19,935 nt of DNA from Comamonadaceae bacterium (GTDB lineage: Bacteria; Pseudomonadota; Gammaproteobacteria; Burkholderiales; Burkholderiaceae_C): the NCBI GenBank assembly GCA_947478935.1, contig CANJXV010000014.1, forward strand, positions 1-19,935, written 5' to 3'. The stretch's first letter is position 1. Each line of letters begins with the position of its first letter. Positions 7,120 to 15,082 of this stretch are shown one piece after another. Below the pieces are notes generated by a model. The model did no database searches, was not told the DNA's origin, and saw only the letters and a list, made by a program, of their open reading frames with translations. Both the position numbers and the translations under genes were made by a program.

Positions 7120-7953
7120 TTAGAGTTCAGCCTGCGCGCCCGAGGGCCGCGCGTCAATCGAGAGCATCCAGTCCACCACCAGATTGACCGACACCGTCAG
7201 CAGCGCAATCGCGGTAGCGGGATAGATCGGCGCCATCATGCCGAAGTTGATTGCAGCGGCGTTCTCGCGCACCATGCCGCCGAGATCTGCATAAGGCGGT
7301 TGGATGCCCAGGCCCAGAAAAGATAAACCGGCGATAAACAAAAAGTTAAAGCAAAAACGCAGACCAAATTCGGAGACCAGTGGCGCCCAAGCATTAGGCA
7401 AAATCTCGCGGGTAATCACCCACCATAGGCCTTCGCCGCGCAGGCGCGCCGCTTCCACATATTCCATCACTGTCAGGTTCATTCCCAGAGCGCGTGACAG
7501 GCGGAATACACGGGTGGAGTCAAGCACCGCAATTGTCATGATCAGCGTGGGGATGCTGGAGCCAAAAACACCCAGAATAATCAGCGCAAAAATCAGGCTG
7601 GGGATGGACAGCATGACATCGACCAAGCGGGTGAAAAACACATCTACCCAGCCACCGACCACGGCGCTGACCAGGCCAGTCAGGATGCCAATTAAAAACG
7701 ACAAAGCCGTTATCGCAATCGCCACGCCAATCGTCATGCGGCTGCCGTACATCATGCGGGTGAGCATGTCCCGCCCGATTTGGTCGGCGCCGAAAAGCAT
7801 CTTGGCCGAAGGTTCGTCCCAGGTGCCGCCGACGTTGGCCGATTCGGAGTAGGGCGCGATCCAGGGGGTGAACACGGAGATAACAATAAACAGGGTGACC
7901 ACTGCGATGCCAAAGGCGGCAGAGGCGGTGAGTTTGTGTCCGAAAAGTTTCAT
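7120..7953 (-). CDS. ABC importer permease, DppC type
   Basis: A 277-residue inner-membrane permease of the peptide/nickel/opine importer family. An N-terminal membrane helix is at about residues 11-30, followed by a periplasmic segment with FGADQIGRDMLTRMMYGSR, a DppC-type landmark. The binding-protein-dependent transport domain then has further helices. The EAA loop EAARLRGEGLWWVITREILPN contacts the ATPase. The start is taken at ATG 7953, which opens with MKLFGHKL, because longer in-frame extensions overlap the preceding permease gene and are rich in Arg, Cys and Trp, unlike the family. The gap to the upstream permease stop is 22 nt. It pairs with the DppB-type permease to form the channel. 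Confidence 0.93.
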   Translation of the reverse strand: MKLFGHKLTASAAFGIAVVTLFIVISVFTPWIAPYSESANVGGTWDEPSAKMLFGADQIGRDMLTRMMYGSRMTIGVAIAITALSFLIGILTGLVSAVVGGWVDVFFTRLVDVMLSIPSLIFALIILGVFGSSIPTLIMTIAVLDSTRVFRLSRALGMNLTVMEYVEAARLRGEGLWWVITREILPNAWAPLVSEFGLRFCFNFLFIAGLSFLGLGIQPPYADLGGMVRENAAAINFGMMAPIYPATAIALLTVSVNLVVDWMLSIDARPSGAQAEL

Positions 7954-7975
7954 GGCGGTAGCGATTCCAGATGGC

Positions 7976-8923
7976 TTAGCGCTGATGGCGCAAACGCGGG
8001 TTAACCACAATGACCAGAATGTCGGCCAGCGTGTTGAGCAGCACAAATACCGTCGCAAAAGTCAGGCCGCAGGCTTGGATTACCGGCACATCACGCTTGG
8101 ACACGCCATCGACCATGTATTGGCCCAGGCCGGGATAGACAAACACCGCCTCGATCACCACCACGCCGACGACCAAATATGCCATGTTGAGCGCGATTAC
8201 GGTAATGATGGGCGCCGCCGCATTGGGCAGCGCGTGGGTGACGATGACGCGTTTGCGCGGCGCGCCTTTAAGAAAAGCCATTTCGATATACGGCGTGGAC
8301 ATGACCGACAGCACCGAGCTGCGCGTCATGCGCAACATATGCGCCGCCACCAGCAGCGTCAGCGTAATAGCAGGCAGCGTAGTCTGGAACACACGGTCTC
8401 CAAAGGACATGCCTTTTGAAACCATGGCTAGGGACGGGAACCAGTGGAACTGCACCGAGAAAAATATGATGAGCAGGTAGGCGATAAAAAACTCGGGCAG
8501 CGAGATGGCGATCAGCGTAGTAATGTTGGACATACGGTCTGATAACTTACCCTCGTTGATAGCCGCCAGTACGCCTAGACCGACGGATAGGGGGATGGCG
8601 ATGATGGCGGCATAACCGGCCAGGAACAAGGTATTGCGCAAGCGCGGCATCAAGTCGTCGATGATGACCCGCTTATTGGTCAGGGCCACGCCCAGGTCCC
8701 CGTGCAGGGCGCCGACCAGCCAGTTCCAGTAGCGTAGGTGGGCAGGAACATCTAAACCCAACTCGCGGCGAAACACAATCAGCGCCTCAGGCGTTGCGCC
8801 TTGGCCCAGTACGGCCGAGGCCACGTCGCCCGGCAAAATCTGCGTACATACAAATATCAACACCGACACTGCAAACAGGGTCAGTATCCCTAAAAGCAGG
8901 CGGTTCACAATCAACTTGGCCAT
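7976..8923 (-). CDS. ABC importer permease, DppB type
   Basis: A 315-residue inner-membrane permease. The N-terminal helix (about 8-30) is followed by LPGDVASAVLGQGATPE and later GDLGVALTNKRVI, typical of DppB/GsiC. Several further helices and the EAA loop EMAFLKGAPRKRVIVTHALPN follow, ending in the usual DILVIVVNPRLR tail. It starts at ATG 8923 with a weak ribosome site, about 90 nt beyond the terminator hairpin at 9012-9046. Its expression therefore probably depends on read-through from the binding-protein gene or on an unseen promoter in that gap. Confidence 0.94.
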   Translation of the reverse strand: MAKLIVNRLLLGILTLFAVSVLIFVCTQILPGDVASAVLGQGATPEALIVFRRELGLDVPAHLRYWNWLVGALHGDLGVALTNKRVIIDDLMPRLRNTLFLAGYAAIIAIPLSVGLGVLAAINEGKLSDRMSNITTLIAISLPEFFIAYLLIIFFSVQFHWFPSLAMVSKGMSFGDRVFQTTLPAITLTLLVAAHMLRMTRSSVLSVMSTPYIEMAFLKGAPRKRVIVTHALPNAAAPIITVIALNMAYLVVGVVVIEAVFVYPGLGQYMVDGVSKRDVPVIQACGLTFATVFVLLNTLADILVIVVNPRLRHQR

Positions 8924-9011
8924 GACGAGCTATCGGTAGTTAAAGATAAGACGCTGCAATCGCATCGCCACGCGTAGCATAACGCCATGACAAGCTTACC
9001 AAAGAAAGCAT

Positions 9012-9046
9012 AAAAAAAGGGCCGGGCGTAAGCCCGGACCCCTTTT
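9012..9046 (-). terminator. Intrinsic terminator/attenuator between binding protein and permease genes
   Basis: CCGGGC at 9022-9027 pairs with GCCCGG at 9032-9037 over a GTAA loop. The stem extends through GGG/CCC (one bulged base) and an A/T portion, and on the minus strand it is followed by seven T residues (9018-9012). It lies in the 173-bp gap after the substrate-binding protein gene. Such partial terminators often give more binding protein than membrane components. Confidence 0.85.
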
Positions 9047-9096
9047 AGGATTCACATAACGACGCCCTCTGTTGCCAGAACGGCGCGCATGCAAAT

Positions 9097-10671
9097 TTAG
9101 GCGAACCAGCCCTTTTCAGGTATACGGTCGTCACCCATGTCGTAACGGCCCGAAGGTGTCAGACCTTGCAGCTTGGTGGTGTGCGCGTCCAGATAGTCCT
9201 GCACCGCGTAGTTCACCATACCGGCGTTTTGCGAAACCAGCTCTTGGCAAGTGTTGTACAGGGCTTGGCGTTTCTTGGCGTCGATTTCCACGCGGGCCGC
9301 TTCCAGCGCTTTGCTGAACTCGGCGTTCTCGAAGTGGCTGTCGTTCCAAGGATTGCTCTTGCCACCGTAAAAGGTGGAAGTGAACTGATTGTCGATGGTG
9401 GGGCGGTTGCCCCAATACACCGCGCAGAAAGGCTGCTTGAGCCAAACGTTGTCCCAGTAGCCATCGCCAGATACGCGCTTAAGGTCCATGTTGATACCGG
9501 CTTTGGACAGCGACTCTTGGAAGATCTGGCCCGCGTCGGTAGCACCCGAGAAGGCGCCTTCGGATACTTGCAATTCGATCGCGCCGCTGTGGCCCGATTT
9601 CTTGTAGTGGAACTTGGCCTTGTCCGGATCGAAGCGGTTCATGGTCTGGCTGGGGTTGTAGAACTTCATCTTTGGTCCGACGCAGTTGTCGTTACCAATA
9701 GAGGCGTAGCCGCTATAGACGTTGTCCACGATCTTCTGACGGTCGATACCGTACTTGAGTGACAGCATCACATCGCGGTTGGTGAAAGGGTCTTTGTCAG
9801 TATGGGCAACAAAGCAGAAGCGGTTGCCCATGCCGGGAGTGCGCGAGACTTTGAGCGCTGAGTTTTTGGCCAGCAACGCTGCGGTCTTGGGGTTCACGCG
9901 GTTGATGATATCCACGGTGCCGGTTTGCAATGCGGTGGTGCGTTGATTTGCGTCCTGGATGTAAATCAGCTCGACACGATCAAAATTGCCGCGATTTGGT
10001 TTCCAGTAGTTGCCGGGTTTGCGCTTGAAGGTGGCGCGCACGCCAGGCTGGAATTCGTCGAGCGTGAAGGCGCCGGTGCCATCGGGCTTGCTGTAATCTT
10101 TGAAACCATTGGGCACCACGATGATGTGGTAATCACTCAGGTTGAAAGGCAAGTCCACATTGCCTTTGCTCATGGAGATTTGCACTTGGGTGGCGGACAG
10201 TTTTTTAATGTCCTTGATGTCGGCCAGCAAAGCTTTTGCAGGCGATTTGGTTTCGCCGCGGTGCATATTGATTGAATAAATTACATCGTCCGCATCCAGG
10301 GTTTTGCCGGAAGTGAAGGTGACGCCTTTACGCACATTGAACACCCACTCAGCCGCGCCGGGCTTGACTTCCCAGCTCTCAAACAATTCGCCTACGGCGT
10401 CGCCGTTATCGGCCACTTCGACCAAGCAGTTCCACAGCATCAGGCTCATGGTGATAGGGATGGAGTCCGCATAGGTCAGGGGGTCCAGGCTGTCTGAGGG
10501 CGAGCCGCCTTCCATACCCATACGCAGTGTGCCGCCTTTTTTCGGGGCACTTTGCGCCATGGCTGGAGAGACGCCCAAACTGGATGCCAGGCCTACCGCG
10601 GAAGCTCCGAGAATGATTTGGCGACGGTCCAGGATGATGCCCGAGTCGCTGTTGTGTTCGACATTTGCCAT
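9097..10671 (-). CDS. Periplasmic substrate-binding protein, SBP family 5 (peptide-type ABC importer)
   Basis: A 524-residue extracytoplasmic solute-binding protein of family 5 (DppA/OppA-like). A twin-arginine-like signal is present: LDRRQIILGA with R16-R17, a hydrophobic stretch, then AMA|QS near residue 39. The family landmarks are the GGTLRMG start of the mature part, LDPLTYAD, and GVTFTSGKTLDADDVIYSI. The start is ATG 10671, supported by GGAGA 9 nt upstream (10681-10685); a longer in-frame start at 10692 would lie upstream of that site. It is followed by a terminator and then the permease genes, and lies 235 bp downstream of caiD. The family binds peptides but also opines, glutathione and other amino compounds. 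Here a carnitine-like ligand is the contextual guess. Confidence 0.93.
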   Translation of the reverse strand: MANVEHNSDSGIILDRRQIILGASAVGLASSLGVSPAMAQSAPKKGGTLRMGMEGGSPSDSLDPLTYADSIPITMSLMLWNCLVEVADNGDAVGELFESWEVKPGAAEWVFNVRKGVTFTSGKTLDADDVIYSINMHRGETKSPAKALLADIKDIKKLSATQVQISMSKGNVDLPFNLSDYHIIVVPNGFKDYSKPDGTGAFTLDEFQPGVRATFKRKPGNYWKPNRGNFDRVELIYIQDANQRTTALQTGTVDIINRVNPKTAALLAKNSALKVSRTPGMGNRFCFVAHTDKDPFTNRDVMLSLKYGIDRQKIVDNVYSGYASIGNDNCVGPKMKFYNPSQTMNRFDPDKAKFHYKKSGHSGAIELQVSEGAFSGATDAGQIFQESLSKAGINMDLKRVSGDGYWDNVWLKQPFCAVYWGNRPTIDNQFTSTFYGGKSNPWNDSHFENAEFSKALEAARVEIDAKKRQALYNTCQELVSQNAGMVNYAVQDYLDAHTTKLQGLTPSGRYDMGDDRIPEKGWFA

Positions 10672-10680
10672 TTTTGAAGA

Positions 10681-10685
10681 TCTCC
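10681..10685 (-). promoter_or_regulatory. Ribosome binding site for the substrate-binding protein
   Basis: Minus-strand GGAGA lies 9 nt before the ATG at 10671 and decides this start over the in-frame ATG at 10692. Confidence 0.65.
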
Positions 10686-10769
10686 AATCCAAGCAGATTT
10701 ATTAACGGGTTCCCGAAGGCTAAAAAACCAAGCGGGATATGAGTGCAATAAGCTTTGCGCTCTGAGGGC

Positions 10770-10798
10770 ATAGTAATTCAATAATTGCCGCCGCTCAA
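10770..10798 (-). promoter_or_regulatory. Possible sigma-70 promoter for the ABC importer genes
   Basis: On the minus strand, TTGAGC (10798-10793) and TACTAT (10775-10770) are separated by exactly 17 nt, each matching four of six consensus bases. The site lies about 100 bp before the binding-protein ATG, in the 235-bp gap after caiD. A weak dyad CTAGG/CCTAG at 10821-10825 and 10846-10850 lies upstream of the -35 box. This is motif matching by eye only. Confidence 0.3.
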
Positions 10799-10906
10799 GG
10801 CAAAAGCATTGGCACATTCCCTAGGTTTGGCGCGATAAAGTGCGTCCTAGACAATTCCTGAAATTGAGTCCCTGAGCCCCCAAAACATCGTTCACCGTGC
10901 GGCTGC

Positions 10907-11689
10907 TTATCGTCCCGACCAGCGTGGGGGACGCTTTTCTGCAAAAGCGCTTGGGCCTTCGGCGGCATCTTCCGAGCGCAGCATGGCTTGATAAACCGGC
11001 AAAGTGCCGCCGCGCAGCACCTGGTAGGCGTGTGGGGTCGGCATACCTGCCGTGGCTTTAACGATCTCCATCACCGCGCCCACCGCCAAGGGCGCCGCCT
11101 GCACAATTTGCTGCGCCAGCGCGCTGGCAGCGGCCATCAATGCATCGGGCGCTACTACCTGGTTGACCAAACCCCAGCGCGCTGCCTCGGGGGCGCCCAT
11201 GCGCCGCCCGGTCAGCAGCAATTCCAGGGCAATGGCACGGGGCAGGCGTTGCGGCAGGCGCAGTACGCCGCCCGAGTCGGCCACCATGCCCAGCTTGACC
11301 TCGGTCAGCGCAAATTCGGCCGTTTCGCTGGCTACGATCAGGTCGGCGGCCAGCGCCAATTCAAAGCCTCCGCCCATGGCTAGGCCGTTCACCGCCGCGA
11401 TCACCGGCTTGCCCAGGTCAAAAAACTCGGTCAGTCCGGCAAAACCGCCCGGCCCATGGTCGGCGTCTATGGCTTCGCCTTCGGTGGCTCCGGCCAAGTC
11501 CCAGCCCGCGGAAAAAAACCGCCCGGTGCCGGTGATGATGCCCACGCGCAGCGCCGGGTCGTCCCGCAGTTGCGCAAAGGCGGCGAACAGCGCCAAGCTG
11601 GTGGCCACGTTGATAGCGTTGGCCTTGGGCCGGTCCAGGGTAATGGTAAGAACGCCGCCTTCGGCATTGCTGGTGACGGCTTCAGCCAT
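10907..11689 (-). CDS. caiD: Crotonobetainyl-CoA hydratase / carnitinyl-CoA dehydratase (CaiD)
   Basis: A 260-residue crotonase-fold enzyme that interconverts crotonobetainyl-CoA and L-carnitinyl-CoA in the cytoplasm. It closely resembles my recollection of E. coli CaiD along its whole length. Shared stretches include TLDRPKANAI, FFSAGWDL, GPGGFAGLTE, PVIAAVNG, GGGFELALAAD, DSGGVLRLP, LTGRRMGA and the C-terminal AFAEKR. Glu110 (GGFEL) and Glu130 (LTEVKLG) occupy the crotonase catalytic-pair positions. The start at ATG 11689 overlaps the acyl-CoA synthetase stop by 8 nt, so translation is probably coupled. Together with the dehydrogenase and synthetase upstream it forms a gamma-butyrobetaine to carnitine module. 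Another enoyl-CoA hydratase is a less likely reading. Confidence 0.9.
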   Translation of the reverse strand: MAEAVTSNAEGGVLTITLDRPKANAINVATSLALFAAFAQLRDDPALRVGIITGTGRFFSAGWDLAGATEGEAIDADHGPGGFAGLTEFFDLGKPVIAAVNGLAMGGGFELALAADLIVASETAEFALTEVKLGMVADSGGVLRLPQRLPRAIALELLLTGRRMGAPEAARWGLVNQVVAPDALMAAASALAQQIVQAAPLAVGAVMEIVKATAGMPTPHAYQVLRGGTLPVYQAMLRSEDAAEGPSAFAEKRPPRWSGR

Positions 11690-13844
11690 GGGCTTCTCCA
11701 GATAAACGAATCAATGCATCGACCGCCAGCACGCCCTGGCCTGCGGGCAGCACCAGCACTGGGTTCACGTCCAGCTCCAGCAGCGTAGTTGCGTTGGTCT
11801 GGGCATAGGCGGCAATGGCCAGTACGGCATCGACCAGTGCGGGCACATCGCCCGCCGCCTTGCCCCGAAAACCGGCCAGCAGCGGCCAGGACTTGAGCGA
11901 TTGCAAGGCCTGCAGCACTTCATCGCGGGCCACTGGAAACAACAAGGTCTGCGCGTCTTGCAGCAATTCCACCAGGATGCCACCTGCGCCCACCGTGAGA
12001 GACAGGCCGAACTGTGCATCACGCTGCACACCGACAATGATTTCGGCCACTACCTGCCCCGCCATTTGTTCTACCAGAAAGCGGTCCGACAGCGAAGCCA
12101 TGCGCGCCACGGCGGCGCGCACACCTTCGGCATGGGGCACGTTCAGTTGCACGCCACCGGCCTCGGTCTTGTGCGCCAACTGGGCTGAAACGGCTTTGAC
12201 TACCACCGGGTAGCCAAGGGTGTCGGCGAAACCAGCGGCCTGTGCGGCGCTGACCACCTGGCCGCGCGGCACCGGCAGGCCAAACGCTGCCAGTGCCTGC
12301 TTGCCCGCCGCTTCGTCCAGGGTGAGCGCTGGCGCAGCGATAGAGAAGGTGTGCAAATTTATGTCATCGTCAGGCGTGAGGCGACTGGGCCATCCATGCA
12401 AAGCGTCTGGTGCAGCAGGCGCCAGCGGCAACACCTCAGCCAGCGGCTGCAAGTGCGCCAGCCTTGCCCGAGCGGCGCCAATGCGGGCGGCATGGGCGAT
12501 GGCGTCCAGACAGTCCGGGATGCCGTGCATGGGTGCAATGCCTTGGGCCATCAGCGCCCTGGCGTAGTCCTCGGGCAAGTCCTCAGGCAGGGAGGCGACC
12601 ACGGTGGCGCCATGGCCCCCATAACGCGCCGCTGCAGCAAAGGCCGCTACGGTGGTGCCCCAGCTGTCAGCCCTACAACGGTCTAGGCGTGGGTAGTCCA
12701 GCACCAGCACTGTCGCGTCAAAACCGCAGTCCATCAGCCCGGTAAAGCATTCGGTTTGCGCGGCCAAGTCGCCCCAGATATAGGTGTGGTAGTCCAGCGG
12801 ATTGGCCACATTCACTTTGTCGCCCAGCACGGCGCGCAGACGCGCGTCGGCGGCAGGTGGGATGGCCGGCATCTCCAGGCCGCGCGGTTGCGCCAGGTCG
12901 GCCACCAGCGAGGCTTCGCCGCCCGAGCAACTGGCCGAAATCATGCGCTTGCCCGAAAGCGGCCCGTGGACATGCAAAAACTTGCAGGTCTCGATCAGGC
13001 CGGCTGGGTCACTCACGCGGGCGATGCCGCATCGGGCAAACAGTGCGTCATAGAGCGCGTCCGGCCCGGCCAGCGAACTGGTATGGCTCATGGCGGTTTG
13101 CGCGCCCAGCGCGGACGAACCGGCTTTGAGGGCCACCAGCGGCACGCCCTGGCGCAAGGCTTTGAGGGCCACGCGGGAAAACGCGGCCACATCGTCCAGG
13201 CCTTCGATATGCATGCCGATAACCGTCACTCGCGGGTCCGACAGCAAGCTCTCGACCAGGCTCTCCATGCTGTTGCCCGCTTTGTTGCCCACGGTTATGA
13301 GGTAGGCCAGCGGCAGGCCACGGGTTTGCATGGTCAGGTTTAGGCCGATGTTGCCGCTTTGGGTGATCAAGGCCACGCCCTGGTTTTGGCGCTGGCCGCC
13401 GTGTTGATCGGGCCACAGGGCCACACCGTCCAGGTAATTGAGCATGCCGTAGCAATTGGGGCCGATCAGCGCCATGGCGCCCGCCGCTTGCACCAACGCG
13501 GCTTGCAGCGCGAGGCCGTCGCCACCGACCTCGGCAAAGCCCGAGGCATAGCAAATCGCGCCACCGGCGCCACGCGCTGCTAACTGGCGAACGATGTCCA
13601 CCGTGGCATGGCGCGGCACGGCCACAAAGCTGGCGTCTGGCGCTTCGGGTAGCGCATCCACACTGGCAAAGCAGGGCAGGCCGTCCATCTCTGTGCGCGT
13701 GGGGTGTACCGGCCAGATCTGCCCGTCAAAACCCAGGGCTTTGCACTGGCGCACCACCTCTTGGGCCGAAGCGCCACCGAACACCGCGATATGGCGCGGC
13801 GAAAACAAACGCCGCAGCGCTTTGGACTCTGCCACTGTGGCCAT
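11682..13844 (-). CDS. NDP-forming acyl-CoA synthetase (fused alpha-beta), probable (gamma-butyro/crotono)betainyl-CoA ligase
   Basis: A 720-residue single-chain acyl-CoA synthetase of the acetate-CoA ligase (ADP-forming)/Pat-like type. Order: CoA-binding Rossmann domain (about 1-130, VFGGAS near 21-26), succinyl-CoA ligase-like domains (TQSGNIG near 161-167), then an ATP-grasp domain (about 495-720; GYPVVVKAVSAQLAHKTEAGGV, ELDVNPVLV). His254 in AMSHTSSLAG matches the phosphohistidine motif of the family. The start is ATG 13844, two nt after the acyl-CoA dehydrogenase stop; a 24-residue longer frame overlaps that gene and is not family-like. The end overlaps caiD by 8 nt. The position suggests that it activates gamma-butyrobetaine, crotonobetaine or carnitine, a job done in E. 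coli by AMP-forming CaiC. The substrate is not proven by sequence. Confidence 0.9.
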   Translation of the reverse strand: MATVAESKALRRLFSPRHIAVFGGASAQEVVRQCKALGFDGQIWPVHPTRTEMDGLPCFASVDALPEAPDASFVAVPRHATVDIVRQLAARGAGGAICYASGFAEVGGDGLALQAALVQAAGAMALIGPNCYGMLNYLDGVALWPDQHGGQRQNQGVALITQSGNIGLNLTMQTRGLPLAYLITVGNKAGNSMESLVESLLSDPRVTVIGMHIEGLDDVAAFSRVALKALRQGVPLVALKAGSSALGAQTAMSHTSSLAGPDALYDALFARCGIARVSDPAGLIETCKFLHVHGPLSGKRMISASCSGGEASLVADLAQPRGLEMPAIPPAADARLRAVLGDKVNVANPLDYHTYIWGDLAAQTECFTGLMDCGFDATVLVLDYPRLDRCRADSWGTTVAAFAAAARYGGHGATVVASLPEDLPEDYARALMAQGIAPMHGIPDCLDAIAHAARIGAARARLAHLQPLAEVLPLAPAAPDALHGWPSRLTPDDDINLHTFSIAAPALTLDEAAGKQALAAFGLPVPRGQVVSAAQAAGFADTLGYPVVVKAVSAQLAHKTEAGGVQLNVPHAEGVRAAVARMASLSDRFLVEQMAGQVVAEIIVGVQRDAQFGLSLTVGAGGILVELLQDAQTLLFPVARDEVLQALQSLKSWPLLAGFRGKAAGDVPALVDAVLAIAAYAQTNATTLLELDVNPVLVLPAGQGVLAVDALIRLSGEAHG

Positions 13845-13846
13845 CT

Positions 13847-15019
13847 TTAACCGCCGTGCACGCGCAACATAGCGCGCGAAATAATGTGGCGCTGGATTTC
13901 GCTGGTGCCATCCCAAATGCGCTCTACGCGTGCATCACGCCAAAAGCGTTCTATGGGCAATTGATTCATCAGGCCCATGCCGCCAAAAATTTGCAGCGCG
14001 TTATCGGTCACGCGCGCCAGCGCTTCCGAGGCAAACAGTTTGGCCATGGCTGCGTCCGAATCGGTCATGGTGCCCTGATCGCATTTCCAGGCCGCTTGCA
14101 AGGTCAGCAACTCGGCAGCGGCCAACTCGGTAGCCATATCGGCCAGCTTGAAACCGGTACCCTGAAACTTGCCAATCGCCTGCCCAAATTGCTTGCGCGT
14201 GGCGGCCCATTGCGTGGCCATTTCCATCACGCGTTGGCCGCGCCCCACACTGGTGGCGGCCACCGTCAGGCGCGTGGCGCCCAGCCATTGGCCCATTAAT
14301 TCGAAGCCCCGACCTTCTTCGCCTAAGCGTTTGTAGGCGGGCACGCGGCAATCGGTAAAAAATAATTCGCATTGGTGGTAGCCCCGGTGGGACACGCAGG
14401 CCGGGCCGCGGCGCACGGTCAGGCCGGGTGAATGGAGGTCCACTAAAAAGCCGGTAATTTTTTTCTTGGGTCCGTGGCTGGTGTCTTCCACGCCGGTAGC
14501 GGCAAACAGCACCACAAAGTCGCTCATGTCGGCGTGGCTGATGAAGTGTTTGGTGCCATTGATCAGGTAGTCAGCGTTTTCTCCGTTGCCGTCCCGCGTG
14601 GCGCGGGTTTGCATGCCGCGCACGTCCGAACCGGCATTAGGCTCGGTCATGGCCAGGCAATCATGGCGTTCGCCGCGTATGGTCGGCAGCAGGTATTCCT
14701 CGATCTGCGCGCCTTCGCAGGCACGCAAAATATTGCTGGGCCGTGCCACCAGCATTTGCAAGCCATAGGACGCACGCCCCAACTCGCGCTCGAGCAGCGC
14801 CACCGTGAAATTGTCCAGCCCGCCGCCGCCTAACTCAGCGGGCATATTGGCGGCATACAAACCCACTTCAATGGCTTTTGCTTGGATGGATTGCACCAGC
14901 GCGGGTGGTATGGCGTCGGTGCGCTCCACCAAGTCTTCGTGCGGGTACAACTCGTTTTCCACAAAGGCGCGGACGGTATCCACGATCATGGTTTGTTCAT
15001 GGCTCAGGGCAAATTGCAT
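13847..15019 (-). CDS. Acyl-CoA dehydrogenase, probable gamma-butyrobetainyl-CoA dehydrogenase
   Basis: A 390-residue FAD enzyme of the acyl-CoA dehydrogenase family, forming a 2,3-enoyl-CoA and passing electrons to ETF. Visible: the MTEPNAGSD flavin/substrate loop (124-132), KQFGQAIGKFQ (276-286), QIFGGMG (343-349) and the C-terminal RIWDGTSEIQRHI (367-379). In MCAD-type enzymes the catalytic base is the Glu of YEGT; here that position is Asp370, and the alternative base position seen in isovaleryl-CoA dehydrogenase is Thr249. The length is normal. The gene is 2 nt from the synthetase gene and upstream of caiD, so its product would be crotonobetainyl-CoA. It is not a close copy of E. coli CaiA; another short branched or straight acyl-CoA cannot be excluded. 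Confidence 0.88.
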   Translation of the reverse strand: MQFALSHEQTMIVDTVRAFVENELYPHEDLVERTDAIPPALVQSIQAKAIEVGLYAANMPAELGGGGLDNFTVALLERELGRASYGLQMLVARPSNILRACEGAQIEEYLLPTIRGERHDCLAMTEPNAGSDVRGMQTRATRDGNGENADYLINGTKHFISHADMSDFVVLFAATGVEDTSHGPKKKITGFLVDLHSPGLTVRRGPACVSHRGYHQCELFFTDCRVPAYKRLGEEGRGFELMGQWLGATRLTVAATSVGRGQRVMEMATQWAATRKQFGQAIGKFQGTGFKLADMATELAAAELLTLQAAWKCDQGTMTDSDAAMAKLFASEALARVTDNALQIFGGMGLMNQLPIERFWRDARVERIWDGTSEIQRHIISRAMLRVHGG

Positions 15020-15082
15020 GGAGGGCCTTTTAGCAAGGGTAAAGTGGTTTTAGTAGGTCAAAAATTTGGGGGGTAACTGCAT

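Noticed and set aside
7954..8058. Longer start for the DppC-type permease (35 extra residues)
   Set aside because: The extension overlaps the preceding permease gene and is Cys/Trp/Arg-rich, unlike the family; MKLFGHKL at 7953 fits better.
10852..10866. Small inverted repeat CAATT-CCTGA-AATTG as a caiD terminator
   Set aside because: The stem is only 5 bp, AT-rich and lacks a T-tract, so it is unlikely to terminate transcription.
11052..11705. Plus-strand frame (217 codons) opposite caiD
   Set aside because: It is Ser/Ala/Pro-rich and a reverse-strand shadow of a gene that matches CaiD along its length.
13845..13916. Longer start for the acyl-CoA synthetase (24 extra residues)
   Set aside because: It lies within the end of the acyl-CoA dehydrogenase gene; the ATG at 13844, two nt after that stop, gives the family N-terminus.
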